DNA of 64,000 bases. It comes from Bacteroidota bacterium. GTDB lineage: Bacteria > Bacteroidota > Bacteroidia > Chitinophagales > Chitinophagaceae. A program made the translations under genes and the position numbers. The notes below the pieces were generated by a model, which saw only the letters and a list, made by a program, of their open reading frames with translations, did no database searches and was not told where the DNA came from. Positions 26,509 through 35,520 of this stretch are shown here, piece after piece; the stretch's first letter is position 1; every line of letters starts with the position of its first letter. The stretch is from assembly GCA_018267515.1 (NCBI GenBank), contig JAFDYJ010000028.1:29214-93213 (forward strand). Direction: 5' to 3'.

Positions 26509-27300
26509 TTGGAAAAGCTAGTTGTTATACCAACCTATAACGAAAAAGAGAATATCAGTAATATTCTTCATGCCATTTTTGGACTCAACAATGGTTTTCA
26601 TGTACTGGTAGTTGACGACAGCTCTCCGGATGGCACTGCACAAATTGTAAAAGATCTGCAGCAAAAATTTCCGGAACAATTATTTATCGAAGAGCGAAAA
26701 GGTAAGTTGGGTTTAGGTACCGCATATATTCATGGCTTCAAGTGGGCCATTGCAAAAGATTATGCTTTCATTTTTGAAATGGATGCAGATTTCTCTCATG
26801 ATCCTAACGACCTTCCCCGCCTCTATGTGGCATGTAAAAACGAAGGAGCCTACCTGGCTATTGGCTCACGGTATATAAAAGGCGGTGGCTTTGTCAATTG
26901 GCCCCGCAACCGTATTCTTTTATCCCGTGGCGCATCCTTTTACACGAGATTGATAACATGGATGCCTGTGAAAGATCCTACGGCCGGATTTATTTGTTAC
27001 CGGAAAGAAGTTTTGGAAACCATCAACCTGGACGAAATTCGTTTTGTAGGATATGCTTTCCAGATTGAAATGAAATTTGCTGCCTGGAAACTCCGTTTTA
27101 AAATTAAAGAAGTCCCCATTCTTTTCCGGGACCGGACAATGGGTAATTCTAAAATGAATAAAGGCATTGTGAAAGAAGGAATACTGGGTGTGTTGAAACT
27201 GCGGTGGCACAGCCTCTTCACCAATTACAGGAAAAAAGTGAAAAACACAGTTCCCGAGTCTGATGTTTCACATGAGAATGTATTGGCGGAATCTAAATAA
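26509..27300 (+). CDS. Polyprenol monophosphomannose synthase-like glycosyltransferase (GT2)
   Basis: A 263-residue cytosolic-face GT2 enzyme like dolichol/polyprenol-phosphate mannosyltransferase, transferring a sugar from a nucleotide sugar to a lipid phosphate. It starts with TTG (MEKLVVIPTYNEKENI), the exact family N-terminus; no ATG fits. Motifs are VVDDSSPDGTA, EMDADFSHDP (DXD-type metal site) and GSRYIKGGGFVNWP. It lacks the C-terminal membrane helices of larger homologues. It probably feeds envelope glycan or O-glycosylation pathways; the lipid and sugar are not determined here. Confidence 0.88.
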   Translation: MEKLVVIPTYNEKENISNILHAIFGLNNGFHVLVVDDSSPDGTAQIVKDLQQKFPEQLFIEERKGKLGLGTAYIHGFKWAIAKDYAFIFEMDADFSHDPNDLPRLYVACKNEGAYLAIGSRYIKGGGFVNWPRNRILLSRGASFYTRLITWMPVKDPTAGFICYRKEVLETINLDEIRFVGYAFQIEMKFAAWKLRFKIKEVPILFRDRTMGNSKMNKGIVKEGILGVLKLRWHSLFTNYRKKVKNTVPESDVSHENVLAESK

Positions 27301-27373
27301 TCAGTTCCGAAAGTTTTGTTCCTTCAGTATAGATACTTGTTCCTACTTGCTTTTTCCTTAGTTTGCGGATGTA

Positions 27374-28267
27374 ATGAAAAAATCTTTTATCCAACTGCAT
27401 ATTGCTGTTTTCCTGGCAGGTTTTACCGGGCCCCTTGGGAGATTAATCCAGTTGAATGAAGGTTTGTTGGTGTGGTACCGATTACTCATTACAGCAGGCA
27501 CTATGTGGTTGATTTTTTCTTTCACCAAAAAACTGCAGCCCATCCCGATTAAAGATATATTCAGATTATCTGCTGTCGGGTTGTTGTCGGCTTTGCATTG
27601 GGTGGCATTTTATGGCTCTGTAAAAAGTTCGAATGTGTCAGTCGCCCTTGTTTGTTTTTCCTCTGTCGGTTTTTTTACAGCATTAATAGAACCCGTTTTG
27701 GGCAGAAAAAAAATGAATTGGATAGAATTATTCCTGGGAGTGCTTGTGATGGCAGGCATTTATATAATATTTCATTTTGATCCGAAGTATAAGACCGGTA
27801 TCCTGCTGGGGGTAGCCTGTGCTGTGCTGCTTGCATTTTCTGTAATCTTTCTCCGGAGCTTCATTCAACGTATGAATCCGGAAACAGCGTTAACCTGGCA
27901 ATTGAGCGGCGCCTTTATTTACCTGACAGTATTAATGCCATTGTATTTATATTATTTTCCCACTCATTATATTATACCGGATTTTAATGATTGGATGTGG
28001 CTTTTATTCCTGGGTTGGATTTGCTCTGTTCTTGCCTTTTTGCTCACAGGGTATTCTTTAAAAAAACTTACAGCCTTTACCGTTAACCTGTCTTTTAACC
28101 TGGAGCCGGTTTATGGAATTATTCTCGCATTTATTTTATTTGGAGAAAGCAAAGAATGGAGTTGGTCTTTTTTCCTGGGCTTTGCTTTCATTGCTGTTTC
28201 ATTGGTACTTCATGTCATCTTTTTATTAAAACAAGAAAAGAAACTGGAATCGAATGCCATCAACTGA
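27374..28267 (+). CDS. EamA/DMT-family transporter
   Basis: A 297-residue inner-membrane protein with ten predicted hydrophobic helices in the two-EamA-repeat layout. The first repeat ends near residue 135; the second begins around LLGVACAVLLAFSVIF and ends with a typical PVYGIILAFILFGE. DMT proteins export or exchange metabolites; the substrate is unknown. Its end overlaps the next methyltransferase start by 14 bp, so the two are translated from one message and may be linked in function. Confidence 0.9.
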   Translation: MKKSFIQLHIAVFLAGFTGPLGRLIQLNEGLLVWYRLLITAGTMWLIFSFTKKLQPIPIKDIFRLSAVGLLSALHWVAFYGSVKSSNVSVALVCFSSVGFFTALIEPVLGRKKMNWIELFLGVLVMAGIYIIFHFDPKYKTGILLGVACAVLLAFSVIFLRSFIQRMNPETALTWQLSGAFIYLTVLMPLYLYYFPTHYIIPDFNDWMWLLFLGWICSVLAFLLTGYSLKKLTAFTVNLSFNLEPVYGIILAFILFGESKEWSWSFFLGFAFIAVSLVLHVIFLLKQEKKLESNAIN

Positions 28268-29105
28268 CTATCATAAACGGATTATTGACTATTATAAGGA
28301 AAGTGAAAATGCGTATAAAGACGCCTGGGACCTGAAGAAGAGCCAGGCCATTCATTTTGGATATTGGGATGATACGGTTCGTTCTTTCCGGCAATCGTTA
28401 GCAAAAATGAATGAGGTGATGGCTATTACAGCCCGGATCAGGCCGGGTGAAATAGTTTTAGATGCCGGTTGTGGTGTAGGCGGCAGCAGTATATTCCTTG
28501 CTTCAAAAATCGGGTGCCGGGTCATCGGAATCTCTTTAAGTGAACGCCAGGTACAACAGGCAACTGAAAATGCTAAAGAGAAAAAATTACTTTCCCAGGT
28601 TGGTTTCAAAGTGATGGATTATTGTGAAACTGATTTTCCTGACGAAAGTTTTGATATAGTGTGGGGATGTGAAAGTGTTTGTTATGCTGATGACAAAGAA
28701 AGATTTATCCGGGAAGCCTATCGTTTACTAAAACCCGGCGGAAGACTGGTAGTTGCTGACGGATTCGTAACGAAATTTGAGTACAACAACCATCCTGTTA
28801 TCCGTAAATGGCTGGAAGGCTGGCAGGTGAATTATCTTGAAACCATGGAACGGTTTTGCAGTTTTCTTCAACAGGCAGGGTTTAGGAATGTTTTATATAA
28901 AGATATTTCAACTTATACGGCAAGTTCTTCAGGCCGTTTGTACCGGTATTATTATTTGGCATCGTTTTATGTATGGTGGAAAAAGATGACTTCCCGCCGG
29001 CGATTTTCAGAAATGCAAATCAAAAATATTGCTGCCTGTAAATTTCAGTATCTCGGTATGAATAAAAAATTATGGCAATATGGATTGATAGTTGGCGAAA
29101 AATAA
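28254..29105 (+). CDS. Class I SAM-dependent methyltransferase (small-molecule type)
   Basis: A 283-residue protein with the SAM-binding motif VLDAGCGVGGSS (about 64-75), post-motif FDIVWGCESVCYADD and LLKPGGRLVVADG. The N-terminal helix bundle with HFGYWDD is typical of tocopherol/sterol/mycolic-acid-like C-methyltransferases (Methyltransf_11/25 group). The substrate is probably a hydrophobic or quinone-like small molecule, unproven. ATG 28254 lies inside the end of the EamA gene (14 bp overlap). Confidence 0.85.
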   Translation: MPSTDYHKRIIDYYKESENAYKDAWDLKKSQAIHFGYWDDTVRSFRQSLAKMNEVMAITARIRPGEIVLDAGCGVGGSSIFLASKIGCRVIGISLSERQVQQATENAKEKKLLSQVGFKVMDYCETDFPDESFDIVWGCESVCYADDKERFIREAYRLLKPGGRLVVADGFVTKFEYNNHPVIRKWLEGWQVNYLETMERFCSFLQQAGFRNVLYKDISTYTASSSGRLYRYYYLASFYVWWKKMTSRRRFSEMQIKNIAACKFQYLGMNKKLWQYGLIVGEK

Positions 29106-29155
29106 ATTAAGTTTTTATTTTCCTCTTATCTTTAAATCAAGTAAACATTGAAGAT

Positions 29156-31954
29156 ATGAAAACCATTTCCATTTTCTGCTTCCTGCTTTTTGTTACTTTC
29201 ATTTCAGCAGCGCAAAAAAAACCGTTGGATCATTCAGTTTATGATGGATGGCAGAGTATAGGTGAGAAGATGATCAGCAATGATGGCAGATGGGTGGTAT
29301 ATACAATTTGCCCCCAGGTAGGAGATACCACACTTGTAATCCAATCAGCTGATGCAAAGTATAAGAAAGAAATGGAACACTGCAAAAGTGCTATGATTAC
29401 TGAAGATAGCCGTTATGTCATTTTTAAGATTCGGCCCTTATATAAAGAGCTGCGTGAAGGCTGGATCAAAAAAAAGAAACCTGATGAAATGCCGAAAGAT
29501 TCTTTAGGGATTATTGAGCTGGGTACGGATAATGTCTGGAAAAAGGCAGCAGTTAAAAATTTTAAAACTCCCGATAAGTCATCCGGCTGGGTGGCTTACC
29601 AGGCAGGTAATGAGAAAACTGCTTCGGGTGAAAAAAATGCGGCTCCGGGTTCCGACTTATTCCTCCGCCAACTATCGGATGGCAAAGAAAAAATTTTTAA
29701 AAATATCAATGAATATTATTTCAATAAAAGCGGGAGAAAACTTTTAATGCTCACAGCTAAAGCTCCCAAAGACTCATTGAGTAAAAACTATGTATTGCTC
29801 TATGACCTCCGGGTGGGTGTGATGGATACCTTGAGCCGGGGTGGAAATGAATTCAGGAATTTCACCATGACGGAGGATGGATCACAGGTTGCTTTTATTG
29901 CAGAACGTGATGCTGCTCCTAAAGCGTTGCAAAAATTTTATAAACTCTGGTATTTCAAAGAAGGAATGGACAGCGCCATGATGCTGGTGGATAAAAATTC
30001 TGCCGGTATGATGATGGGAATGACAGTGAGTGAATTCAGTCGCCCGGATTTCAGCAAAAGCAACCAACGGTTATTTTTTGGTACAGCGCCTATAGAATCT
30101 CCGAAAGACACTTCATTAATAGATATTGACCTGGTAAAAGTAGATATCTGGAATTATAAAGATGATTATTTGCAGACGGTTCAAACTAATCCAAACCGGC
30201 TCAGAAATGATTTGCAGAAAAATTACCTGGCTGTTTATGATTTCGGAAGTAATGCTATCCGCCAACTGGGTTCTGAAAAAATACCACAGGTTAGTCAAAC
30301 TAAAGAAGGTGATGGCGATATCTTTATTGGAGTTACTGATTTCGGTAAGCGTATTGAAAGTCAATGGCTGGGAAGTACCCGGAAAGATATTTATGCCATT
30401 GATGTAAGAACTGGAGATAAAAGACTTGTAAAGGGAAACCTGGATGGGATGATTTATCCTTCCTCTACCGGCAACTATATTATGTGGTATGATCGCCCTG
30501 CAAAAAACTATTTTGCCTGGGATGGAAAAACAGCAAAAAACATTACCGGGAAAATAAAAGTGCCATTGTGGAATGAAGATTATAACAACCCGGATTATCC
30601 TCCTCCTTACGGAGTAATGGGCTGGCAGGAGAGTGATTCTGCTGTTTATATTTATGATAAGTATGATATCTGGAAAGTGGATCCTACAGGAAAAAAGAAT
30701 CCTGAAAACGTATTGAATACAGCAGCAGGAAGAAAGAATAAAATCATCTCAAGATATATTTCTACAGATCCTGAGGAAAAATCTATCCCTGCTGATAAAG
30801 GAATTCTGTTCCGGAGAATTAATGACATGAACAAGAAATCCTGTTTTGCTATTTTCAATCTTGGCAGCAAAGTATTTACTTTCGCCCCGGGTTTTGTGGA
30901 TTATTCTTTTGGCACTCCCTTAAAAGCAAAGGATAAAGACATATTGGTTTATACAAAAGAAAATTTCAAAGAATCTCCCGACCTATTTTGTACAAACGAA
31001 ATCCCCCTGACTAATAAAAACGCTTTCTCAACGGCGACGGAGACAAAATTGTCATTCATCAATCCACAGCAAAGTAATTACAACTGGGGAACAGCCGAAT
31101 TAATTCGCTGGAAAACATTTAAAGGCAAACCGGCAGTAGGAATCGTGTATAAGCCTGAAGATTTCAATCCGAAGAAAAAATATCCTGTGATTTGTTATTT
31201 CTATGAAGAATTAGATAATACATTAAATAATTATTATCCTCCGGCACCCATCCGCAGTGCTGTGAATATTCCTTTTTTTGTCAGCCGTGGTTATATCGTT
31301 TTTGTGCCCAGTATTAAATACGAAGTCGGGCATCCGGGAAAGAGTGCTTATGATTACATTGTCAGCGGCGCAAAAATGCTAATTACAAAAGGCCTGGCAG
31401 ATCCGAAAAATATCGCTATCCAGGGACATAGCTGGGGTGGTTACCAGGTTGCTTATCTTATCACAGCTACCAATATGTTCAAAGCGGCCTGGTCCGGTGC
31501 GCCGGTTGTAAATATGACCAGTGCTTATGGAGGAATTAGATGGGAGAGCGGAGTAGTGCGGGAATTTCAATATGAGAAAGGACAAAGCCGTATCGGAGGC
31601 AACTTATGGGATAAGTACAATTTGTATATTGAAAACTCTCCTTTGTTTCATTTAAAAAATGTGACAACACCTTTGGTCATGATGGCGAATGATAACGATG
31701 GCGCTGTTCCCTGGTACCAGGGAATTGAAATGTTTACTGCCATGAGAAGGTTAGGAAAAAAAGTATGGATGTTCAATTATAACGGACAAGGCCATGGTTT
31801 AACCGAAAGAAAAGATAAGCTCGATTACCAGATTCGGATGCAACAATTTTTTGACTGGATATTAAAAGGCGATTCTCCTGCCCGCTGGATTACAGAAGGT
31901 GTTCCTGCAGTGAAAAAAGGAAAGGAGTGGGGATTGGAAGCAGATAGAAATTAG
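29156..31954 (+). CDS. S9 family prolyl-oligopeptidase-like serine peptidase, secreted
   Basis: A 932-residue periplasmic or secreted peptidase with a signal peptide (..FISA|A about residue 19), an N-terminal beta-propeller (about 30-630) and a C-terminal alpha/beta-hydrolase domain (about 650-920). The triad can be read: Ser759 in GHSWGGY, Asp in NDNDGAVPW (846 or 848) and His880 in GQGHGL. It cleaves short peptides in family members. It is a single gene with a near-consensus -7 element (TATCTTTA) about 22 bp upstream. Confidence 0.93.
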   Translation: MKTISIFCFLLFVTFISAAQKKPLDHSVYDGWQSIGEKMISNDGRWVVYTICPQVGDTTLVIQSADAKYKKEMEHCKSAMITEDSRYVIFKIRPLYKELREGWIKKKKPDEMPKDSLGIIELGTDNVWKKAAVKNFKTPDKSSGWVAYQAGNEKTASGEKNAAPGSDLFLRQLSDGKEKIFKNINEYYFNKSGRKLLMLTAKAPKDSLSKNYVLLYDLRVGVMDTLSRGGNEFRNFTMTEDGSQVAFIAERDAAPKALQKFYKLWYFKEGMDSAMMLVDKNSAGMMMGMTVSEFSRPDFSKSNQRLFFGTAPIESPKDTSLIDIDLVKVDIWNYKDDYLQTVQTNPNRLRNDLQKNYLAVYDFGSNAIRQLGSEKIPQVSQTKEGDGDIFIGVTDFGKRIESQWLGSTRKDIYAIDVRTGDKRLVKGNLDGMIYPSSTGNYIMWYDRPAKNYFAWDGKTAKNITGKIKVPLWNEDYNNPDYPPPYGVMGWQESDSAVYIYDKYDIWKVDPTGKKNPENVLNTAAGRKNKIISRYISTDPEEKSIPADKGILFRRINDMNKKSCFAIFNLGSKVFTFAPGFVDYSFGTPLKAKDKDILVYTKENFKESPDLFCTNEIPLTNKNAFSTATETKLSFINPQQSNYNWGTAELIRWKTFKGKPAVGIVYKPEDFNPKKKYPVICYFYEELDNTLNNYYPPAPIRSAVNIPFFVSRGYIVFVPSIKYEVGHPGKSAYDYIVSGAKMLITKGLADPKNIAIQGHSWGGYQVAYLITATNMFKAAWSGAPVVNMTSAYGGIRWESGVVREFQYEKGQSRIGGNLWDKYNLYIENSPLFHLKNVTTPLVMMANDNDGAVPWYQGIEMFTAMRRLGKKVWMFNYNGQGHGLTERKDKLDYQIRMQQFFDWILKGDSPARWITEGVPAVKKGKEWGLEADRN

Positions 31955-32010
31955 GATTTGAGACTTTCATCTTTTGTGATTTTAAAAATCGTCATTCTGA
32001 TTTCAGAATT

Positions 32011-32730
32011 CTAAGCTGCTGGTGCCGAAATATAACGAACCAGGCTTCTTTTTGCAATCGGTAACAGCGTTTCATCTATCGGGAAGCTTAATCCGGACTC
32101 AATTGAATACACAGCCGGGTTAGGCAGTTCATTTCTTTTCCGTATCAGTTCAGATTTTATTTGCTCATAGGTATTGGATAAACTCCGCTGCCATTTATCT
32201 ATGAACAGGGTTTTTATACTTCTGAATTTCTCATCGTGCCTTTCAAAAAAAGAAAGCCGGTAATGGTAAACGTAGGCAGTTTTGTTTTTTCCCTCACTTA
32301 AAAAGAAATAACCTTCCTGGGTATCCAGCGGAATAATCCCGATGGGAGCTATATTGATTTTTTCTTCAACGAATTCATAGATCTCTGTCCCATTGTTGAT
32401 GGCGCTTTTAATTTTACCTTCTGAAAAATTGATTATATCCTCAAGCTCCTGCATCAACTCGCTGTCGTCAATCATCTGCTCATATAGAAGCTGAAGTTTT
32501 TGCAATTGAATACCGTTTAATTTCTTCGGGAAGTGTTCCTGCAGAAATTTCTTATTCTCCCGGAAAGCTACAATGTTGTTGTAATGAAAAATAATGTCTG
32601 ACAATTGGGGATATAATTTGTTTTCATTGAAGTATCGGTTGACTTCCTGCAGATAGGCAAGAAGCGTATATTTCTTCAATTCAAAATCTATATATCCTTC
32701 AGCAAACCAGGTTTCAGATAAAGATTTCAT
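32011..32730 (-). CDS. Conserved hypothetical protein, helix-rich N-terminus
   Basis: A 239-residue cytosolic protein, likely conserved in Bacteroidota, without a domain I recognise. The first 120 residues are helical and charged (LLAYLQEVNRYFNENKLYPQ; LQLLYEQMIDDSELMQELED). A beta-rich part follows (IAPIGIIPLDTQEGYFFLSE), then more helices (TLFIDKWQRSLSNTYEQIK) and a C-terminal LPIAKRSLVRYI. There is no signal or membrane segment. It stands alone, convergent with the S9 peptidase gene. No function is proposed. Confidence 0.7.
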   Translation of the reverse strand: MKSLSETWFAEGYIDFELKKYTLLAYLQEVNRYFNENKLYPQLSDIIFHYNNIVAFRENKKFLQEHFPKKLNGIQLQKLQLLYEQMIDDSELMQELEDIINFSEGKIKSAINNGTEIYEFVEEKINIAPIGIIPLDTQEGYFFLSEGKNKTAYVYHYRLSFFERHDEKFRSIKTLFIDKWQRSLSNTYEQIKSELIRKRNELPNPAVYSIESGLSFPIDETLLPIAKRSLVRYISAPAA

Positions 32731-32817
32731 AGTGGCTGGGTTTAGTATTATCTAATTTACAAAAAAGACGGGGAAATTGCCAATAGGGTTTAATTTTAAC
32801 TTGTTAAATGCTTTTTT

Positions 32818-33315
32818 ATGAAATATGCAGCACTCCTGTTCCTGGTGGTTTTCATCTCCTGCAGCCATACCTACTATATTGTAAGACATGCTGAGAAGGC
32901 TCCTGCCTCTTCTGAAATGATGAGTAGCGATATGCCTCTTTCGGATGCCGGAAAAGAAAGGGCATCCGCTTTGAAAGAATTGATGAAAAATAAGAAAATA
33001 CATTATGTTTTTTCTACAAATTTCATCAGGACCCGGTCTACTGTAGAACCCACGGCTGGCTATTTTCATTTGCAAACAGAAATGTATGGACCTGTTCCCG
33101 ATCCAGGCTTTATTTCAAAAATGAAATCATTACGAAAAAATGTTTTGATTTCCGGTCACAGCAATACTATAGATGATGTTGTAAATATGCTTTGTGGAAA
33201 AACAGAAGTTCCCGGCGATCTCCCTGAAAGCGAATATGATAATCTTTTTATCGTAAAAAAAGTTGGAAAGCGTTTTGTTTTCATTCGGGAAAAATACGGA
33301 GCTCCTTCTAACTGA
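32818..33315 (+). CDS. Histidine-phosphatase (phosphoglycerate-mutase-like) lipoprotein
   Basis: A 165-residue protein with a lipobox FISC (Cys15) and the catalytic IVRHAEK motif (His24), so the active site sits just beyond the anchor. The second catalytic His is in LISGHSNTI (about 119). This is the short SixA-like branch-2 fold. It dephosphorylates small phosphorylated molecules in family members; being exported, it may recover phosphate in the periplasm. Its stop directly abuts the stop of the convergent DUF2490 gene, with no intergenic base. Confidence 0.88.
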   Translation: MKYAALLFLVVFISCSHTYYIVRHAEKAPASSEMMSSDMPLSDAGKERASALKELMKNKKIHYVFSTNFIRTRSTVEPTAGYFHLQTEMYGPVPDPGFISKMKSLRKNVLISGHSNTIDDVVNMLCGKTEVPGDLPESEYDNLFIVKKVGKRFVFIREKYGAPSN

Positions 33316-34026
33316 TTATCCCATTGAGTCTGATCCGCCTTTGTCTGGTTTAGAATTCCAGTCCAGGTTAAATAGAAGGGAAATATGAATGTAACCTTTT
33401 TTGGTTTTATCAGAAGTTGAAAAATCTGTTTGCTTCATATATCCGGTTTGACATGAAAAAGTCTCAGTAAATACATAACCGCACCCGGCAAAAAAACGAT
33501 TTCTTATAAAATAAGGAGCCCGGGTTGTAAAGAAGAGTTCATTGGAGCTGTTTAAGAAAAAAGTTCCGGGTACTATAGTTTTTTTAGAAATAGGTAAAGA
33601 GGCATTCAGGCGATAACGGAAGCGATGACGAAAACCATCGCTTGTCCAACGTTGTTCTACTCTGTACCGGTGATCTAGTTTAAGTCTTTTCTCATTTTGA
33701 TTCATATTGAGCTGCAACCAGGTACGGAATTCATCATTTACTTTTGGTGTTCTGAAGTTTCCAGTTGGCAAAAAGGTCTGATATGTTCCTAATCCGGCTG
33801 TCAACGAAATGTTTTTTGATAATTTTAAATTGGCGCCTCCTTTTAACTCGTAATATGAAAAGTCGTCGTAAAAACTCATGGAGCGCAACTGCACTTCCGT
33901 AAAGAGACTCCAGTTGTCATTTAATTTTATTTTAGTATTGATAAGACTCCAGGTTCCGGTTTGAGCTATTGCAGTATTGTAGAAAAAATATATGAATACC
34001 AGTATGCAAAGTTTCTTATGCATCAT
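33316..34026 (-). CDS. DUF2490 outer-membrane protein
   Basis: A 236-residue exported protein with signal peptide (..NTAIA|Q about residue 21) and repeated amphipathic strands (WSLFTEVQLRSMSFYDDFSYY; RLKLDHRYRVEQRW; FRHRFRYRLNASLPI) ending in an aromatic strand, typical of the DUF2490 barrel family. The role is unknown in the family. The C-terminal KPDKGGSDSMG extends past the last strand. It is convergent with, and directly adjacent to, the histidine-phosphatase gene; a 2-oxoacid E2 gene lies upstream after 44 bp. Confidence 0.85.
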   Translation of the reverse strand: MMHKKLCILVFIYFFYNTAIAQTGTWSLINTKIKLNDNWSLFTEVQLRSMSFYDDFSYYELKGGANLKLSKNISLTAGLGTYQTFLPTGNFRTPKVNDEFRTWLQLNMNQNEKRLKLDHRYRVEQRWTSDGFRHRFRYRLNASLPISKKTIVPGTFFLNSSNELFFTTRAPYFIRNRFFAGCGYVFTETFSCQTGYMKQTDFSTSDKTKKGYIHISLLFNLDWNSKPDKGGSDSMG

Positions 34027-34070
34027 GGGTGTTTATAAATTTTTAATGTTAAATGTTTTGATGAAACGTA

Positions 34071-35441
34071 TCAAAAATCTCTTTCTGCATTAAAATTTTC
34101 CAACTCATTTGCCAGGGCAGAAAGGAAAGTAGCGCCAAGACTTCCATCAATAATGCGATGATCATAACTCAATGACAGGTACATCATGTGGCGTATGGCA
34201 ATACTGTCTCCGTGTGGAGTTTCAATCACTACCGGACGTTTTTTTATAGCTCCGACAGCCAGTATCGCTACCTGGGGTTGATTGATAATGGGAGTACCCA
34301 TCAGGCTTCCAAAAGTGCCCACATTTGTAAATGTAAAAGTACCTCCCTGCGTATCATCCGGTCTTAAACGATTGTTACGGGCATTATCTGCCAGGTTGTT
34401 GACTTGCTTAGCCAGCCCGACCAGGTTTAATTGATCAGCATTTTTTATTACAGGAACAATCAGGTTGCCGGAAGGCATGGCCGTTGCCATTCCTATATTG
34501 ATATCTTTCTTTACGATTATCTTATCACCTTCCACCGAACTGTTTAGCAACGGGAATTTTTTAATACACTTCACAATAGTTTCAACGAATAACGGTGTGT
34601 AAGTGATTTTAGTTCCTTCTCTTTTTTCAAATTCTTTTTTCACTCTGTCCCGCCACATCACAAGATTACTGACATCCGCTTCGGTGAAACTAGTGACATG
34701 CGGGCTTGTATGCTTACTGCGAACCATGTGTTCTGCAATCAGTTTTCTCATCCGGTCCATTTCGATAATCTCAACATTGCCGCTATAAGTAGTAAGAGCG
34801 GTAGAGGAGACCTGTGCTTCCATTTTTGAAACCGGTATTATCATTTCCTCTTTTTGACTTCTGACAACAGGCCCCGGGGTTTTTAAGCTACCGCTTTTTT
34901 TGTCACTGACATATTGCAAAATGTCTCTCTTTGTTACCCTGCCTTCATTCCCGGTACCGGGAATGTTTTCTAATTCCGACATGCTCACGCCTTCGCTGGC
35001 AGCAATATTTAAAACCAATGGGGAATAAAAACGATTTACATTTTGGTTAACCGGTTTTTGTGTATCCTGGAAATGACTGCTGTCAAATGAAGCGGGCTGG
35101 AATGTTTCAACAACCTCAGTTTCGTCACGGCTCTGATCTCCCGTTTCCTGATGCAGGGAAGGGGTCGGGGTAAAAGTGGACCGGGTTGCTGTTTCGCCGG
35201 TTGCTGTTTTTACCCGGGCAATTGTAGTGCCTACCGGTACAACATCATTAACATTATATAGAATTTCTTCTATAATGCCTTCGGTTGTGCTGGGCACTTC
35301 GCTATCTACTTTGTCAGTTGCGATCTCTAAGACTGTCTCATCCATCTTAACTGTATCGCCGGGTTGTTTATGCCATTTTAAGATGGTAGCTTCCATTATA
35401 CTTTCACCCATTTTTGGCATGATCAGGTCAACTATAGCCAT
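34071..35441 (-). CDS. Dihydrolipoamide acyltransferase (2-oxoacid dehydrogenase E2, branched-chain type)
   Basis: A 456-residue E2 component: N-terminal lipoyl domain with the lipoylated Lys44 in ATDKVDSEVPS, a long linker (about 85-150), a peripheral-subunit-binding domain (SPLVLNIAASEGVSMSELEN..GRVTKRDI, about 150-190), and the catalytic core with DHRIIDGS near the end. The core (SPHVTSFTEADVSNLV) fits the branched-chain or generic E2 group rather than pyruvate E2. No E1 gene is adjacent; an E3 (lpd) lies 18 kb away. Start ATG 35441 is preceded by a TAnnTTTG element. Confidence 0.9.
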   Translation of the reverse strand: MAIVDLIMPKMGESIMEATILKWHKQPGDTVKMDETVLEIATDKVDSEVPSTTEGIIEEILYNVNDVVPVGTTIARVKTATGETATRSTFTPTPSLHQETGDQSRDETEVVETFQPASFDSSHFQDTQKPVNQNVNRFYSPLVLNIAASEGVSMSELENIPGTGNEGRVTKRDILQYVSDKKSGSLKTPGPVVRSQKEEMIIPVSKMEAQVSSTALTTYSGNVEIIEMDRMRKLIAEHMVRSKHTSPHVTSFTEADVSNLVMWRDRVKKEFEKREGTKITYTPLFVETIVKCIKKFPLLNSSVEGDKIIVKKDINIGMATAMPSGNLIVPVIKNADQLNLVGLAKQVNNLADNARNNRLRPDDTQGGTFTFTNVGTFGSLMGTPIINQPQVAILAVGAIKKRPVVIETPHGDSIAIRHMMYLSLSYDHRIIDGSLGATFLSALANELENFNAERDF

Positions 35442-35493
35442 AGCAGAATATCAGTTTTTCAATTGCCGGTTTAAGAATTAATTCTATAGAGGT

Positions 35494-35501
35494 CAAAGGT
35501 A
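35494..35501 (-). promoter_or_regulatory. Candidate -7 element for the E2 gene
   Basis: On the minus strand this reads TACCTTTG, a full TAnnTTTG match, 52 bp upstream of the E2 start. No obvious -33 element. Confidence 0.4.
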
Positions 35502-35520
35502 AAGTTTTCCGTATAATCTT